From NCBI GenBank assembly GCA_963807975.1, contig CAWEDV010000007.1, forward strand, positions 155,368 through 219,367: DNA of 64,000 nt, in the 5' to 3' direction. This document shows positions 36,264 to 44,221 of the stretch, piece after piece; within the stretch, counting starts at the first letter, position 1; each line of letters starts with the position of its first letter. Origin of the DNA: JAACFF01 sp963807975 (GTDB taxonomy: Bacteria; Chloroflexota; Anaerolineae; Promineifilales; Promineifilaceae). The position numbers and the translations under genes were made by a program. Below the pieces are notes generated by a model. The model was not told the DNA's origin and ran no database searches. It worked only from the letters and a program-made list of their open reading frames with translations.

Positions 36264-38159
36264 CTAGGCGGTTTCAAACTCACCTTCAATAAAATCTTCC
36301 TCAACGGTGCCGCCACTGTCATTGCTGCTGCCATTGGCGCTGCTTTCAGATTGGCCCTGGTACATTGCCTCACCCAGAGACATAGAGACCTGCTGCAATT
36401 CCCCGCTGATCTGCTTAATCTGCTCAATATCTTCGCCATTAAGCGCCTCTTTCAACTCACCAACTTTGCTTTCTACCTGCTGGCGAACCTCAGCCGGAGC
36501 CTGCCCATTTAGATTCTGCAGGCTCTTCTCCGTCTGGTAAATGAGCTGGTCAGCCATATTGCGTACCTCGATCGATTCGCGACGCTGCTGATCCTGAGCG
36601 GCATTTTGATCTGCCTCGCGCACCATGCGATCGATATCACCATCATTTAGATTTGTGCTCGCTGTAATAGTAATCGCCTGGCTCTTTCCAGTTGCCTTAT
36701 CTTTGGCCGATACATTCAAAATACCATTGGCATCGATATCAAAGGTGACTTCGATCTGGGGAATACCACGCGGCGCAGCTGGAATACCATCGAGGCGGAA
36801 AACGCCCAGGCTGTTGTTATCCGCAGCCATCGGCCTTTCCCCTTGTAGAACCTGTATATCAACCGCCATTTGACTGTCCTCGGCAGTGCTAAAGACCTCG
36901 GTCTTACGCGAAGGGATGGTTGTATTGCGCGCGATGAGTGTCGTCATCACACCGCCCAAGGTCTCCAGGCCCAGGCTCAGAGGGGTCACATCCAGCAGTA
37001 GGACATCATTAACTTCGCCACCTAGAACGCCACCTTGCAGGGCGGCGCCCAAGGCCACGACCTCGTCCGGGTTCACGCTCTTGTTCGGTACTTTGCCGGT
37101 CATCGTGCGCACTAATTCCTGCACCATGGGCATCCGAGTTGAACCACCAACCAGGACAATTTCATCCAATTGATCAGGATTGAACTTCGCATCCTGCAAG
37201 ACTCTATTGACCGGCTCTTTGATCCGTTCTAATAAGTTCTGCGTCAACTGCTCGAAGCGTGCCCTGGTCAGGTTGGTCTGTAGATGCTTGGGCCCTTCCG
37301 CATTGGCTGTGATAAAGGGCAGGTTGATTTCCGTCTGCATTACTGTCGACAATTCAATCTTGGCCTTCTCCGCCGCTTCACGTATGCGTTGCAAAGCCTG
37401 CCGATCCTGCTTCAAGTCAATGCCCTGGTCGCGTAAGAACTCTTCCGTGACCCAATCGACAATGGCCAGATCCCAGTCATCGCCACCGAGGTGCGTATCC
37501 CCATTCGTGGATACAACCTCGATCAAGCCTTCGCTTACTTCCAAGATGGACACGTCAAAAGTGCCGCCACCCAGATCAAAGACAAGGATTGTCTCATCAG
37601 TTTTCTTGTCCAGGCCATAGGCCAACGCCGCCGCCGTGGGTTCGTTGATGATGCGCATCACTTCCAGCCCGGCAATCTTGCCCGCGTCCTTGGTGGCCTG
37701 GCGCTGGCTGTCGTTAAAGTAAGCAGGCACGGTGATCACAGCTTTGGTCACAGATTCACCAAGAAAATCTTCCGCATCTTTCTTCAATTTGCCTAGGATC
37801 ATGGCCGAGATTTCCTGCGGCGTATAAGACTGTCCCTTCACCGGGACGCTGATGCGAATATCGCCCTGCGGCCCTTTCTCAATCGCATAAGGCAGTCGTT
37901 TGCGGTCTTCCGCCGTTTCCGCATCGCTATAGTTACGGCCGATAAACCGTTTCACTGAAAAAACCGTATTCTCTGGATTAATGGTCGCCTGGCGTTTAGC
38001 TGTCTGGCCCACCAATCGCTCGCCATTCTTGTTGAAGGCGACGACCGATGGCGCAACGCGACTGCCTTCGGCCGTATTGATCACAGTGGGTTCACCACCT
38101 TCCATGACCGCTGCTACCGAATTTGTTGTTCCCAGGTCGATTCCCAAAATTTTACTCAT
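36264..38159 (-). CDS. dnaK: chaperone DnaK (Hsp70)
   Basis: A 631-residue Hsp70. ATPase motifs: LGIDLGTTNSVAAVMEGG, VITVPAYFNDSQRQATKDAGKIAGL, LVFDLGGGTFDVSIL, VGGSTRMPMVQELV; substrate-binding domain from DVTPLSLGLETLGGVMT; helical lid and an acidic end. The ATG at 38159 has AGGAG ten bases upstream and fits the family N-terminus. No grpE or dnaJ follows it and no CIRCE element (TTAGCACTC-N9-GAGTGCTAA) is visible upstream, so it is probably not under HrcA control here. Confidence 0.97.
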   Translation of the reverse strand: MSKILGIDLGTTNSVAAVMEGGEPTVINTAEGSRVAPSVVAFNKNGERLVGQTAKRQATINPENTVFSVKRFIGRNYSDAETAEDRKRLPYAIEKGPQGDIRISVPVKGQSYTPQEISAMILGKLKKDAEDFLGESVTKAVITVPAYFNDSQRQATKDAGKIAGLEVMRIINEPTAAALAYGLDKKTDETILVFDLGGGTFDVSILEVSEGLIEVVSTNGDTHLGGDDWDLAIVDWVTEEFLRDQGIDLKQDRQALQRIREAAEKAKIELSTVMQTEINLPFITANAEGPKHLQTNLTRARFEQLTQNLLERIKEPVNRVLQDAKFNPDQLDEIVLVGGSTRMPMVQELVRTMTGKVPNKSVNPDEVVALGAALQGGVLGGEVNDVLLLDVTPLSLGLETLGGVMTTLIARNTTIPSRKTEVFSTAEDSQMAVDIQVLQGERPMAADNNSLGVFRLDGIPAAPRGIPQIEVTFDIDANGILNVSAKDKATGKSQAITITASTNLNDGDIDRMVREADQNAAQDQQRRESIEVRNMADQLIYQTEKSLQNLNGQAPAEVRQQVESKVGELKEALNGEDIEQIKQISGELQQVSMSLGEAMYQGQSESSANGSSNDSGGTVEEDFIEGEFETA

Positions 38160-38370
38160 TCCGTTTATTCTCCTGACTTCAAGCAAGGAGTTGGCTATTT
38201 GATTCCTTGCCTATTTCTATTAATTATCTCTCGTACCATTCAAGTCGGAAACAGTGCTTCGCCTTGCCTGGTTAAGAACTATTCTTACTTTAAATCGGGG
38301 GTGTTAGAATCGTGTAAGCTATATGTATACGTTGTATAAGTACCGGAAATTTGGCACATAAGGAAATCGA

Positions 38371-39399
38371 ATGACCACTCATTGGAAACCCCCTCAGGAT
38401 TGGACCAGCATCAGCACCATTGATGCCCACACAGCGGGCGAACCGTTGCGAATTATCACCCATGGGCTGCCCCCCATACCTGGCGATACTATTCTCGCCA
38501 AGCGCCGCTTCGCACAAAAAAATCTGGATTACCTGCGTACAGCGCTCATGTGGGAACCACGTGGTCATGCTGATATGTATGGTTGTATTATCACCGATCC
38601 CGTAACTCCCGACGGCGATCTTGGCGTTCTATTCCTCCATAATGAAGGATTCAGTACTATGTGTGGGCACGGCATCATCGGCCTAGCCAAAGTCGGCTTG
38701 GACACGGGCATCATTGAAAAACCAGGCGATCATCCTGTGATTAAGATGGACACACCCGCTGGGCGGGTCACCGCCTATGGTAAAAGAGAAAACGGCCGCA
38801 TTACTTCTGTGTCTTTTCTCAATGTCCCTTCTTTCGTCTATGCCCTCGATCAGGTGGTCGACATTCCCGGCATCGGGGAAATCCACTTCGACATTGCCTT
38901 TGGCGGCGCCTTCTATGCCTACTGCGATGCTGCTGATTTAGGACTCACTCTCTCCGCCAATGAGTTTCGCTCTTTGATCGATACTGGTATGCGAATCAAG
39001 CGTGCAGTCATGGACAGCTTCGACATTCGCCATCCTTTCGAAGAAGACATGGGCTTTCTTTACGGTACGATCATCGTCGGTGATGCGCATGATCCCGCAA
39101 ACCACAGCCGCAATGTCTGCATCTTCGCCGATGGGGAAGTAGACCGCTGTCCCACAGGCACTGGTGTTAGTGCTCGGGCGGCTCTCCACTTCGTTCGCGG
39201 CGAGCTCATGCTCGACGAACCATTTACTGTCGAGAGCATTCTGGGCACGACCTTCACCGGGGAGGTGACGGACACTGTCTCATTCGGTCGCTACCAAGCC
39301 ATTATTCCCAAAGTCACCGGCTCTGCCTACATTACCGGTCGCAATGAATTACTCATTGACCCTTCCGATCCACTGGGCGATGGATTTATATTACGGTAA
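38371..39399 (+). CDS. proline racemase family protein, probable trans-3-hydroxy-L-proline dehydratase
   Basis: A 342-residue enzyme of the proline racemase fold. The first catalytic Cys is present (Cys98 in TMCGHGIIG). The second motif, normally DRSPCGTG, reads DRCPTGTG: the catalytic position is Thr262, with a Cys two residues earlier. Family knowledge: Cys-to-Thr at this place marks trans-3-hydroxy-L-proline dehydratases, which make delta-1-pyrroline-2-carboxylate. The product could be reduced by the ornithine-cyclodeaminase-family enzyme at 56403-57389 (inference, not adjacent). Divergent from dnaK. Racemase or 4-hydroxyproline epimerase activity is less likely but not excluded. Confidence 0.82.
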   Translation: MTTHWKPPQDWTSISTIDAHTAGEPLRIITHGLPPIPGDTILAKRRFAQKNLDYLRTALMWEPRGHADMYGCIITDPVTPDGDLGVLFLHNEGFSTMCGHGIIGLAKVGLDTGIIEKPGDHPVIKMDTPAGRVTAYGKRENGRITSVSFLNVPSFVYALDQVVDIPGIGEIHFDIAFGGAFYAYCDAADLGLTLSANEFRSLIDTGMRIKRAVMDSFDIRHPFEEDMGFLYGTIIVGDAHDPANHSRNVCIFADGEVDRCPTGTGVSARAALHFVRGELMLDEPFTVESILGTTFTGEVTDTVSFGRYQAIIPKVTGSAYITGRNELLIDPSDPLGDGFILR

Positions 39400-39593
39400 T
39401 AAGCAAAGACCTTGTTATCAGCGCCATTGTCACGTTCATGTTGCGTTGGATACCCAGTCTGAATCCAATCTAAAATTTAGTTGACGATTTCCCCAAATAG
39501 AAGAAAATAGGATTGAATTGTCGTACTAAAAAATGACCGTACGATATAACTCGCCAATTTTCTAGATCCCATTACCAAAAAGGAAGGTAACCA

Positions 39594-40064
39594 ATGAAAG
39601 TAACGAAACTGATCAAGCAGATGCTCCCCGCCCAGGAGATAGTAGAAGCGCATTGCGACGGCCCTTGTGGCGTTTACGATCCCTCATCCGCGCGCATTGC
39701 CGCCGAGGCGGTTCTTTCCATGACCAAGAAACTGCTGGCTCTGCCCCACCCAGATCACGGTGATACAGAAGCTGAGGTTGCTTACCACAATACATTCTCC
39801 CGTTACGTGACCATTAAGGAAGATCAGGCTCACCTGGCCAAGGAAGAAGTCCTTGTCTTGTGGACAGACTATTTCAAGCCAGTTCATCTGGAAGCCTACC
39901 CTGATTTGCACAACCTCATCTGGGAAACCACCAAACTCTGTTCGGCAGCCAAGCAGCACGTCGATCTCGCTGCCGCCCAAAAGCTGATGGAGAATATTGA
40001 GAAGATTCACAATGTCTTCTGGGCCACCAAAGGCCGGGACGTCTCCTACTACACCGCCAGCTAA
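39594..40064 (+). CDS. sodN: nickel superoxide dismutase
   Basis: A 156-residue NiSOD precursor. Residues 1-19 are a propeptide; the nickel hook HCDGPCGVYDP begins at His20, with ligands His20, Cys21 and Cys25 after cleavage. The remaining four-helix bundle (YHNTFSRYVTIKEDQAHLAKEEVLVLWTDYFKP) is typical. The enzyme disproportionates superoxide in the cytoplasm. AAGGAAGG precedes the ATG. The maturation protease gene follows after 52 bases. An inverted repeat TCGTAC-N12-GTACGA at 39521-39544 lies 50 bases upstream and might be an operator. Confidence 0.95.
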   Translation: MKVTKLIKQMLPAQEIVEAHCDGPCGVYDPSSARIAAEAVLSMTKKLLALPHPDHGDTEAEVAYHNTFSRYVTIKEDQAHLAKEEVLVLWTDYFKPVHLEAYPDLHNLIWETTKLCSAAKQHVDLAAAQKLMENIEKIHNVFWATKGRDVSYYTAS

Positions 40065-40076
40065 CCTAGTAATTTG

Positions 40077-40112
40077 GAAACCCGGTTTCTATCAAAAACC
40101 GGGTCTCTTTTT
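40077..40112 (+). terminator. hairpin with T-run between sodN and its protease gene
   Basis: ACCCGGTTT (40080-40088) pairs with AAACCGGGT (40096-40104), followed shortly by TTTTT. The left arm is also a copy of the dispersed AAACCCGGTTT palindrome. Lying inside the sodN-protease pair, it would lower protease expression relative to the dismutase. Confidence 0.7.
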
Positions 40113-40116
40113 GCCC

Positions 40117-40473
40117 ATGACAACAGAATCTTTACCAGACAGTGGACCACGTGAACTACTATTCTGGCTGTTGAGGCTCCGTAAGCGCGTTGGCGTTAGC
40201 GGAGCCTCTATGATCCCCAATTTGCAGCCGGGAGATGAAATCTTATTTGACCCGCGTGGCTACTGGCAGAAATCCCCCCAATTAGGTGATATTGTCGTCG
40301 CTTCCCGGCCAGACCAGACAGATATAACCATGATCAAACGGGTGGCCGTCGTAGAACCAGATGGATCCCTCATTCTCTTTGGTGATAATCCCGCTGCCAG
40401 CACTGACAGCCGCAGCTTTGGCCCAGTTCCCCTCGACAAAATCCTCGGCAAAGCAACTAGCAAATTCGCCTGA
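40117..40473 (+). CDS. sodX: NiSOD maturation protease (signal peptidase I fold)
   Basis: A 118-residue S26-type protease lacking a membrane helix. The Ser31 nucleophile sits in VSGASMIPNLQPGD, the general base Lys74 in TMIKRVAVV, and GDNPAASTDSRSFGPVP is the third signature. It removes the NiSOD propeptide to expose the nickel-binding His. The frame is open further upstream into sodN, but the ATG at 40117 fits the family and lies just after the hairpin; no good ribosome site is visible, so expression may depend on coupling. Confidence 0.92.
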   Translation: MTTESLPDSGPRELLFWLLRLRKRVGVSGASMIPNLQPGDEILFDPRGYWQKSPQLGDIVVASRPDQTDITMIKRVAVVEPDGSLILFGDNPAASTDSRSFGPVPLDKILGKATSKFA

Positions 40474-40474
40474 C

Positions 40475-41413
40475 TTAACCCTGTCCCCGGCTACCCAGAT
40501 AGACACCAGACAGGATCACCATACTGCCGGCGATTACCAATGGCCCTGGAAACTCTTGGAAGATAAAAATGGCGAGGATGGTCGCGCCCACTGGTTCGCT
40601 CAGCGCTGCCAAAGAGACAACGGCTGCCGGGAGGAAACCCAGCGCCCAATTGAATGAGGAGTGCCCCAAAAACTGGGGGATCAAGGACATGGCCAAGAAA
40701 AGAGCAAATGCGGTTAGGCTGTAACCAAATAGATCTTGGCTTCCCACGAGGTTGATCAAAAGCAGAAATAGAGCCGCCATTCCATAGACGACTGTTGTAT
40801 AGCTGAGCAAAGATAGATGGGGTCTGAGACGACGGCCGATTATCATATAGCCGGCAACCGATATGCCCCCAATCAAAGCCAGAGCATTACCCAAGAGCGC
40901 CCGGCTGCCGCCGCTGGTCGCCGCTAGATCAATGCTGAGCCGGCCGTTTTCTATGCCCACAACTGCACCCATGCTGACTATGATAGTCCCTACCAGTGCC
41001 AGGCCGATCCCTTGTTTCAAGCTACGCGACAGAGGCTCATTTAGCAAGAATGGAGATGCTAGCCCCACCCAGAGAGGAGCCGTAGCCACTAGTACTGTAG
41101 AACTTGTAATCGAGGTAAATGCCAAGGAACTCGTCCAGGTGGCAAAATGAAGCCCCAGCAGTAGGCCGGATAGAATGGCCAGGCCCCACTTTCCCTGCCC
41201 CATCTCGCCCATCTCGCCGCGCCGTTTAGCCAGGGTAAAAGGCAGCAATAATAATGCCGACAGCATCATACGCCAGAAAGCGATCACCAGCGAAGGCACC
41301 GCCTCATTTTGCGCCAGACGAATTAGTATCGAACCTGATGAAATGGCAAAGATCCCAACGGTTAGTACCATAAACTGTACGGGTCGGGAAGGGTTCTTGA
41401 ATGAATCTTGCAT
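40475..41413 (-). CDS. EamA family (DMT) transporter
   Basis: A 312-residue protein with ten hydrophobic helices in two EamA repeats (FAISSGSILIRLAQNEAVPSLVIAFWRMMLSALLLLPF and LALIGGISVAGYMIIGRRL...ALSEPVGATILAIFIFQEFPGPLVIAGSMVILSGVYL). Such proteins export metabolites or amino acids; the substrate cannot be predicted. Its 3' end abuts the NiSOD protease gene tail-to-tail. Confidence 0.88.
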   Translation of the reverse strand: MQDSFKNPSRPVQFMVLTVGIFAISSGSILIRLAQNEAVPSLVIAFWRMMLSALLLLPFTLAKRRGEMGEMGQGKWGLAILSGLLLGLHFATWTSSLAFTSITSSTVLVATAPLWVGLASPFLLNEPLSRSLKQGIGLALVGTIIVSMGAVVGIENGRLSIDLAATSGGSRALLGNALALIGGISVAGYMIIGRRLRPHLSLLSYTTVVYGMAALFLLLINLVGSQDLFGYSLTAFALFLAMSLIPQFLGHSSFNWALGFLPAAVVSLAALSEPVGATILAIFIFQEFPGPLVIAGSMVILSGVYLGSRGQG

Positions 41414-41715
41414 CTTTTACGCTTTGGCCGGCAGGCACAAGCCAATCTTCTGCCGTTGCCCAAGAATCTTAACAATCCTTTACTAGCGTGCCAAACCAGA
41501 GGGACGCAGCCATCACTTGACGCGGCTGAAATCGCTGCAGAGCTTAGTCCAAATTGATCGTGCAATTTTTCGCAAACCTGCCTATAATTAGAGACTGTAA
41601 CTTGCAAACTTAAGTATCTCAAAGCCAATCATCCTGAACCGTGGTTAATTGAGAAGTTAATCTTGATTCCAAAGGCAAAGATGCTTGATTATTGTCAGAA
41701 AAAAGGAGAATTATC

Positions 41716-42120
41716 ATGACCCATATCGTAACCAGACTGTGCCTGCGCGATACCGCCTGCGTGGAAGTCTGCCCCGTAGAATGCATGGTCTTGGGTGTCC
41801 CGGAAGCAGAGTGGCCATGGCTTTATATTGATCCCGATACCTGCATCGACTGTGGTGCGTGCGTACCGGAATGTCCATATGAAGCAATCTTCCCCGAAGA
41901 AGAAGTGCCGTTCGACTATGAAGCACCCACAGGTGTTTGGATTGCCAACACTAAAGAGCTCCTCGACGGGCAACCCTTTGAAGGCGAGATCGATGGACAC
42001 GAAGTGAAATTGTTAAATGCCGCGCAGCTTGCGGGCGGCGAAGTCCTCGACCTTACAGAAGATATTCCACCCAACTATGATTTCTTCTCAGAAGGCCCCG
42101 GGTACGACGCTCTCGATTAA
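41716..42120 (+). CDS. ferredoxin with two iron-sulfur cluster motifs
   Basis: A 134-residue ferredoxin. The N-terminal half reads CLRDTACVEVCPVEC, the second motif CIDCGACVPECP, resembling seven-iron ferredoxins, except that the first spacing is C-x5-C instead of the common C-x7-C. An acidic C-terminal extension of about 60 residues follows (LDLTEDIPPNYDFFSEGP). AAGGAG precedes the ATG by six bases. It has its own terminator; partner enzymes are not adjacent. Confidence 0.9.
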   Translation: MTHIVTRLCLRDTACVEVCPVECMVLGVPEAEWPWLYIDPDTCIDCGACVPECPYEAIFPEEEVPFDYEAPTGVWIANTKELLDGQPFEGEIDGHEVKLLNAAQLAGGEVLDLTEDIPPNYDFFSEGPGYDALD

Positions 42121-42178
42121 GACCGCGTGCCATATGCCCCACCCTCATTGTGGTGCGGGGCTATCGTATTCGAAATAT

Positions 42179-42225
42179 AACCAGCATACCGGTCGCAGAG
42201 AACGGTTATGCTGGTTTGTTTTTTG
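42179..42225 (+). terminator. terminator after the ferredoxin gene
   Basis: Ten-base perfect arms AACCAGCATA (42179-42188) and TATGCTGGTT (42207-42216) followed by TGTTTTTTG. The T-run overlaps the -35 box of the argC promoter, separating the two units sharply. Confidence 0.88.
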
Positions 42226-42250
42226 ACAACCAGGTTCCATCTGTTACAAT
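42223..42250 (+). promoter_or_regulatory. promoter of the arginine operon
   Basis: A consensus-like sigma-70 promoter: TTGACA (42223-42228), 16-base spacer, TACAAT (42245-42250). The expected start point, 42256-42258, is one to three bases before the ATG of the leader peptide, so the leader mRNA would be leaderless or nearly so. Confidence 0.8.
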
Positions 42251-42258
42251 TCTCGCCG

Positions 42259-42342
42259 ATGAAAACATACGCAATAGTTCAGACTCCTCGCCGTTTTCGC
42301 CGCCGTCGCCGGACCTTTGGTCTGGTTCTTGGGGTTGTCTAG
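42259..42342 (+). CDS. Arg-rich leader peptide of the arginine operon
   Basis: A 27-codon open frame (ATG 42259, TAG 42340-42342) too short for normal gene calling. Codons 11, 12 and 14-18 are Arg (PRRFRRRRRT), seven of nine codons, five in a row, using CGC, CGT and CGG. It starts right after the promoter and ends before the argC terminator hairpin. No ribosome site precedes it, consistent with a near-leaderless start. The expected role is to sense charged tRNA-Arg: ribosomes stall at the Arg run when arginine is short, changing the fold of the downstream RNA. Confidence 0.8.
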   Translation: MKTYAIVQTPRRFRRRRRTFGLVLGVV

Positions 42343-42408
42343 ACTGCAAACGCACGAAGGTAACTACTTCAAACCGCCAGACCAGAGCATAGGTCTGGCG
42401 GTTTTTTG
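42309..42408 (+). promoter_or_regulatory. ribosome-mediated transcription attenuator upstream of argC
   Basis: Four RNA segments fit the classical scheme. Segment 1, CCGGACC (42309-42315), overlaps the last Arg codons; segment 2, GGTCTGG (42319-42325), can pair with it over a TTT loop. Segment 3, CCAGACC (42377-42383), can pair either with segment 2 (antiterminator) or with segment 4, GGTCTGG (42392-42398). The 3:4 pairing extends to a perfect 13-bp stem (42371-42383 with 42392-42404) followed by a T-run ending at 42407. A ribosome stalled on the Arg block covers segment 1 and frees 2 to pair with 3, allowing transcription into argC. With ample arginine the terminator forms. Pairings are seen; the mechanism is inferred. 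Confidence 0.82.
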
Positions 42409-42435
42409 TTTGTAGATACGTAGTGGAGGACCTGT

Positions 42436-43443
42436 ATGGTAAAAGTTGGTATATATGGAGCCACCGGGTATACCGGTCTTGAATTGGTGTCACTTCTAGA
42501 GCACCATCCAATGGCGCAGATCCAATTCGCGACCTCGCAAAGCAATGCCGGGCGCTCGCTGCGAAAGGTTGCTCCTGCAGCGCCGGATCTGTCCTTGATC
42601 CCACCTGATGAAGCTGATCTCGCGGCCACGGAAGTCGTATTCCTTTGTTTGCCACATGCCGCGGCAGCAAACACTGCCGTTACCGCCTTAATGGCCAACA
42701 ATCGCGTCATCGATCTCAGCGCTGATTTCCGACTCAAAGATGTGGCTACCTATGAAAAATGGTACGGGGTCACTCATCCGGCACCCGAATTGCTATCGGA
42801 AGCGGTTTATGGGCTGACAGAATTTGCACGGCACGATTTGGGTGACACGCGTTTAGTTGCCAATCCCGGCTGTTATACAACGACCAGCCTACTTGCCCTG
42901 CAACCAATCATTGCCTCTCAAATTGAGCTCGCAGGCGATATTATCATCGACGCTAAGTCAGGCGTCTCCGGAGCGGGCAGAGCACCCAAGCTGCACACTC
43001 ATTTCGTCGAAGTAGCTGATAATTTCTCTCCCTATGCGATCGGCCGTAACCACCGCCATTTACCGGAAATGGAACAGGTGATCGGCTGGTGGCGTCAAGA
43101 TGCGCCGCGCCTGATCTTCAGCCCTCACCTCCTGCCGGTACCTCGTGGAATCCTGGCCAATATTTACGTACCATTGGCCGATAATTGGCAAGAGGATCAA
43201 ATCCGAGCGCTGTATGCCAACACCTATGCCGAGGAGCCATTTGTGCAGATTCTTCCGGCGGGAGAACTGGTGACATTGACCCACGTCATCCATACCAATC
43301 GCTGCGCCATATCGCTCACCTTTGCCGCTGACACTTTGATCTTGACATCAGCCACTGACAATCTCATCAAAGGGGCCGCGGGCCAGGCAGTGCAAAATAT
43401 GAATGTAATGTTCGGTTTGGCAGAGGAAACAGGTTTACACTGA
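42436..43443 (+). CDS. argC: N-acetyl-gamma-glutamyl-phosphate reductase
   Basis: A 335-residue NADPH-dependent reductase of arginine synthesis. Nucleotide-binding start VGIYGATGYTGLEL, active-site Cys in VANPGCYTTTSLLALQP, later GVSGAGRAPKLHTHFVEV and IGRNHRHLPEMEQ. GGAGG lies six bases before the ATG. It is the first structural gene after the attenuator, and its TGA overlaps the argB ATG. Confidence 0.97.
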   Translation: MVKVGIYGATGYTGLELVSLLEHHPMAQIQFATSQSNAGRSLRKVAPAAPDLSLIPPDEADLAATEVVFLCLPHAAAANTAVTALMANNRVIDLSADFRLKDVATYEKWYGVTHPAPELLSEAVYGLTEFARHDLGDTRLVANPGCYTTTSLLALQPIIASQIELAGDIIIDAKSGVSGAGRAPKLHTHFVEVADNFSPYAIGRNHRHLPEMEQVIGWWRQDAPRLIFSPHLLPVPRGILANIYVPLADNWQEDQIRALYANTYAEEPFVQILPAGELVTLTHVIHTNRCAISLTFAADTLILTSATDNLIKGAAGQAVQNMNVMFGLAEETGLH

Positions 43444-44213
43444 TGCATGTTCTCAAGATCGGCGGCAATGAACTGAGCGATCCAGGCTTCGTGAGCGCCC
43501 TTGCCCAAGCTGCAGCCAGGATTAACAAGGACACGGCCGAGCCGGTGATCATCGTCCATGGTGGTGGGAAAGCCATTGCCGACCTGCAGGATCAGCTGGG
43601 CTTGGAAACCATTAAGGTAGATGGCTTACGCGTTACAGATCTGGAATCCTTATCCGTAGCTCAGATGGTGCTCTCTGGTCACAGCAATAAGCTGGTCGTA
43701 AAAGCTTTGCTGGCTGAGGGGATAGATGCGTTGGGCATCAGCGGCGTTGATGGAGCCGTACTGCGCTGCCGTACAAAAATCCACCCCACGGTCGATTTGG
43801 GATATGTGGGTGAGATTGTAGAGGTCCGCGCGCCGCTTCTGCACCAGTTTGCTGCGATGGGCATTACTATCGTGCTCTCCCCCATCTCCATAGGCCAAGA
43901 TGGCCAAACTTACAACGTTAATGCCGATGAGGCGGCCTCTGCCATAGCCCTTGCCGTTGGCGCGGCGGAGCTAGATTTTGTTTCCAACGTCCCTGGCGTA
44001 TTACAAGAAGGAACAATCATTCCCCGTCTTTCAGCGGCAGATACGAAGCAGTTAATCGCCGATGGTATCATCCGCGACGGCATGATCCCCAAGGTAAGCG
44101 CCGCCCTGGATGCGGTACACATGGGGGTTCAGCAAGTACGAATAGTGGATTTGGCCGGGCTTCTCACAGATGGGGGAACCACCTTCTCAGGCGACGCTTT
44201 GGTAGAGGATTAA
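43443..44213 (+). CDS. argB: acetylglutamate kinase
   Basis: A 256-residue amino acid kinase: VLKIGGNELSD at the start, IVHGGGKAIADL (substrate-binding GGG), SGVDGAVLRCR, NVNADEAASAIALAVGAAELDFVSNVPGVL and GMIPKVSAALDAVHMGVQQVRIVD. It phosphorylates N-acetylglutamate. It lacks the N-terminal helix found in arginine-inhibited, hexameric NAGKs, so feedback inhibition at this enzyme is uncertain. It overlaps argC by one base. Confidence 0.96.
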   Translation: MHVLKIGGNELSDPGFVSALAQAAARINKDTAEPVIIVHGGGKAIADLQDQLGLETIKVDGLRVTDLESLSVAQMVLSGHSNKLVVKALLAEGIDALGISGVDGAVLRCRTKIHPTVDLGYVGEIVEVRAPLLHQFAAMGITIVLSPISIGQDGQTYNVNADEAASAIALAVGAAELDFVSNVPGVLQEGTIIPRLSAADTKQLIADGIIRDGMIPKVSAALDAVHMGVQQVRIVDLAGLLTDGGTTFSGDALVED

Positions 44214-44221
44214 ACTCAAGC

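Noticed and set aside
38160..38370. CIRCE/HrcA operator upstream of dnaK
   Set aside because: No TTAGCACTC-N9-GAGTGCTAA or close variant is present in the divergent region.
42121..42435. T-box or ArgR-box control of argC
   Set aside because: No T-box core (AGGGTGG-like) and no paired ARG-box palindromes are visible; the leader peptide with competing hairpins explains the region better.
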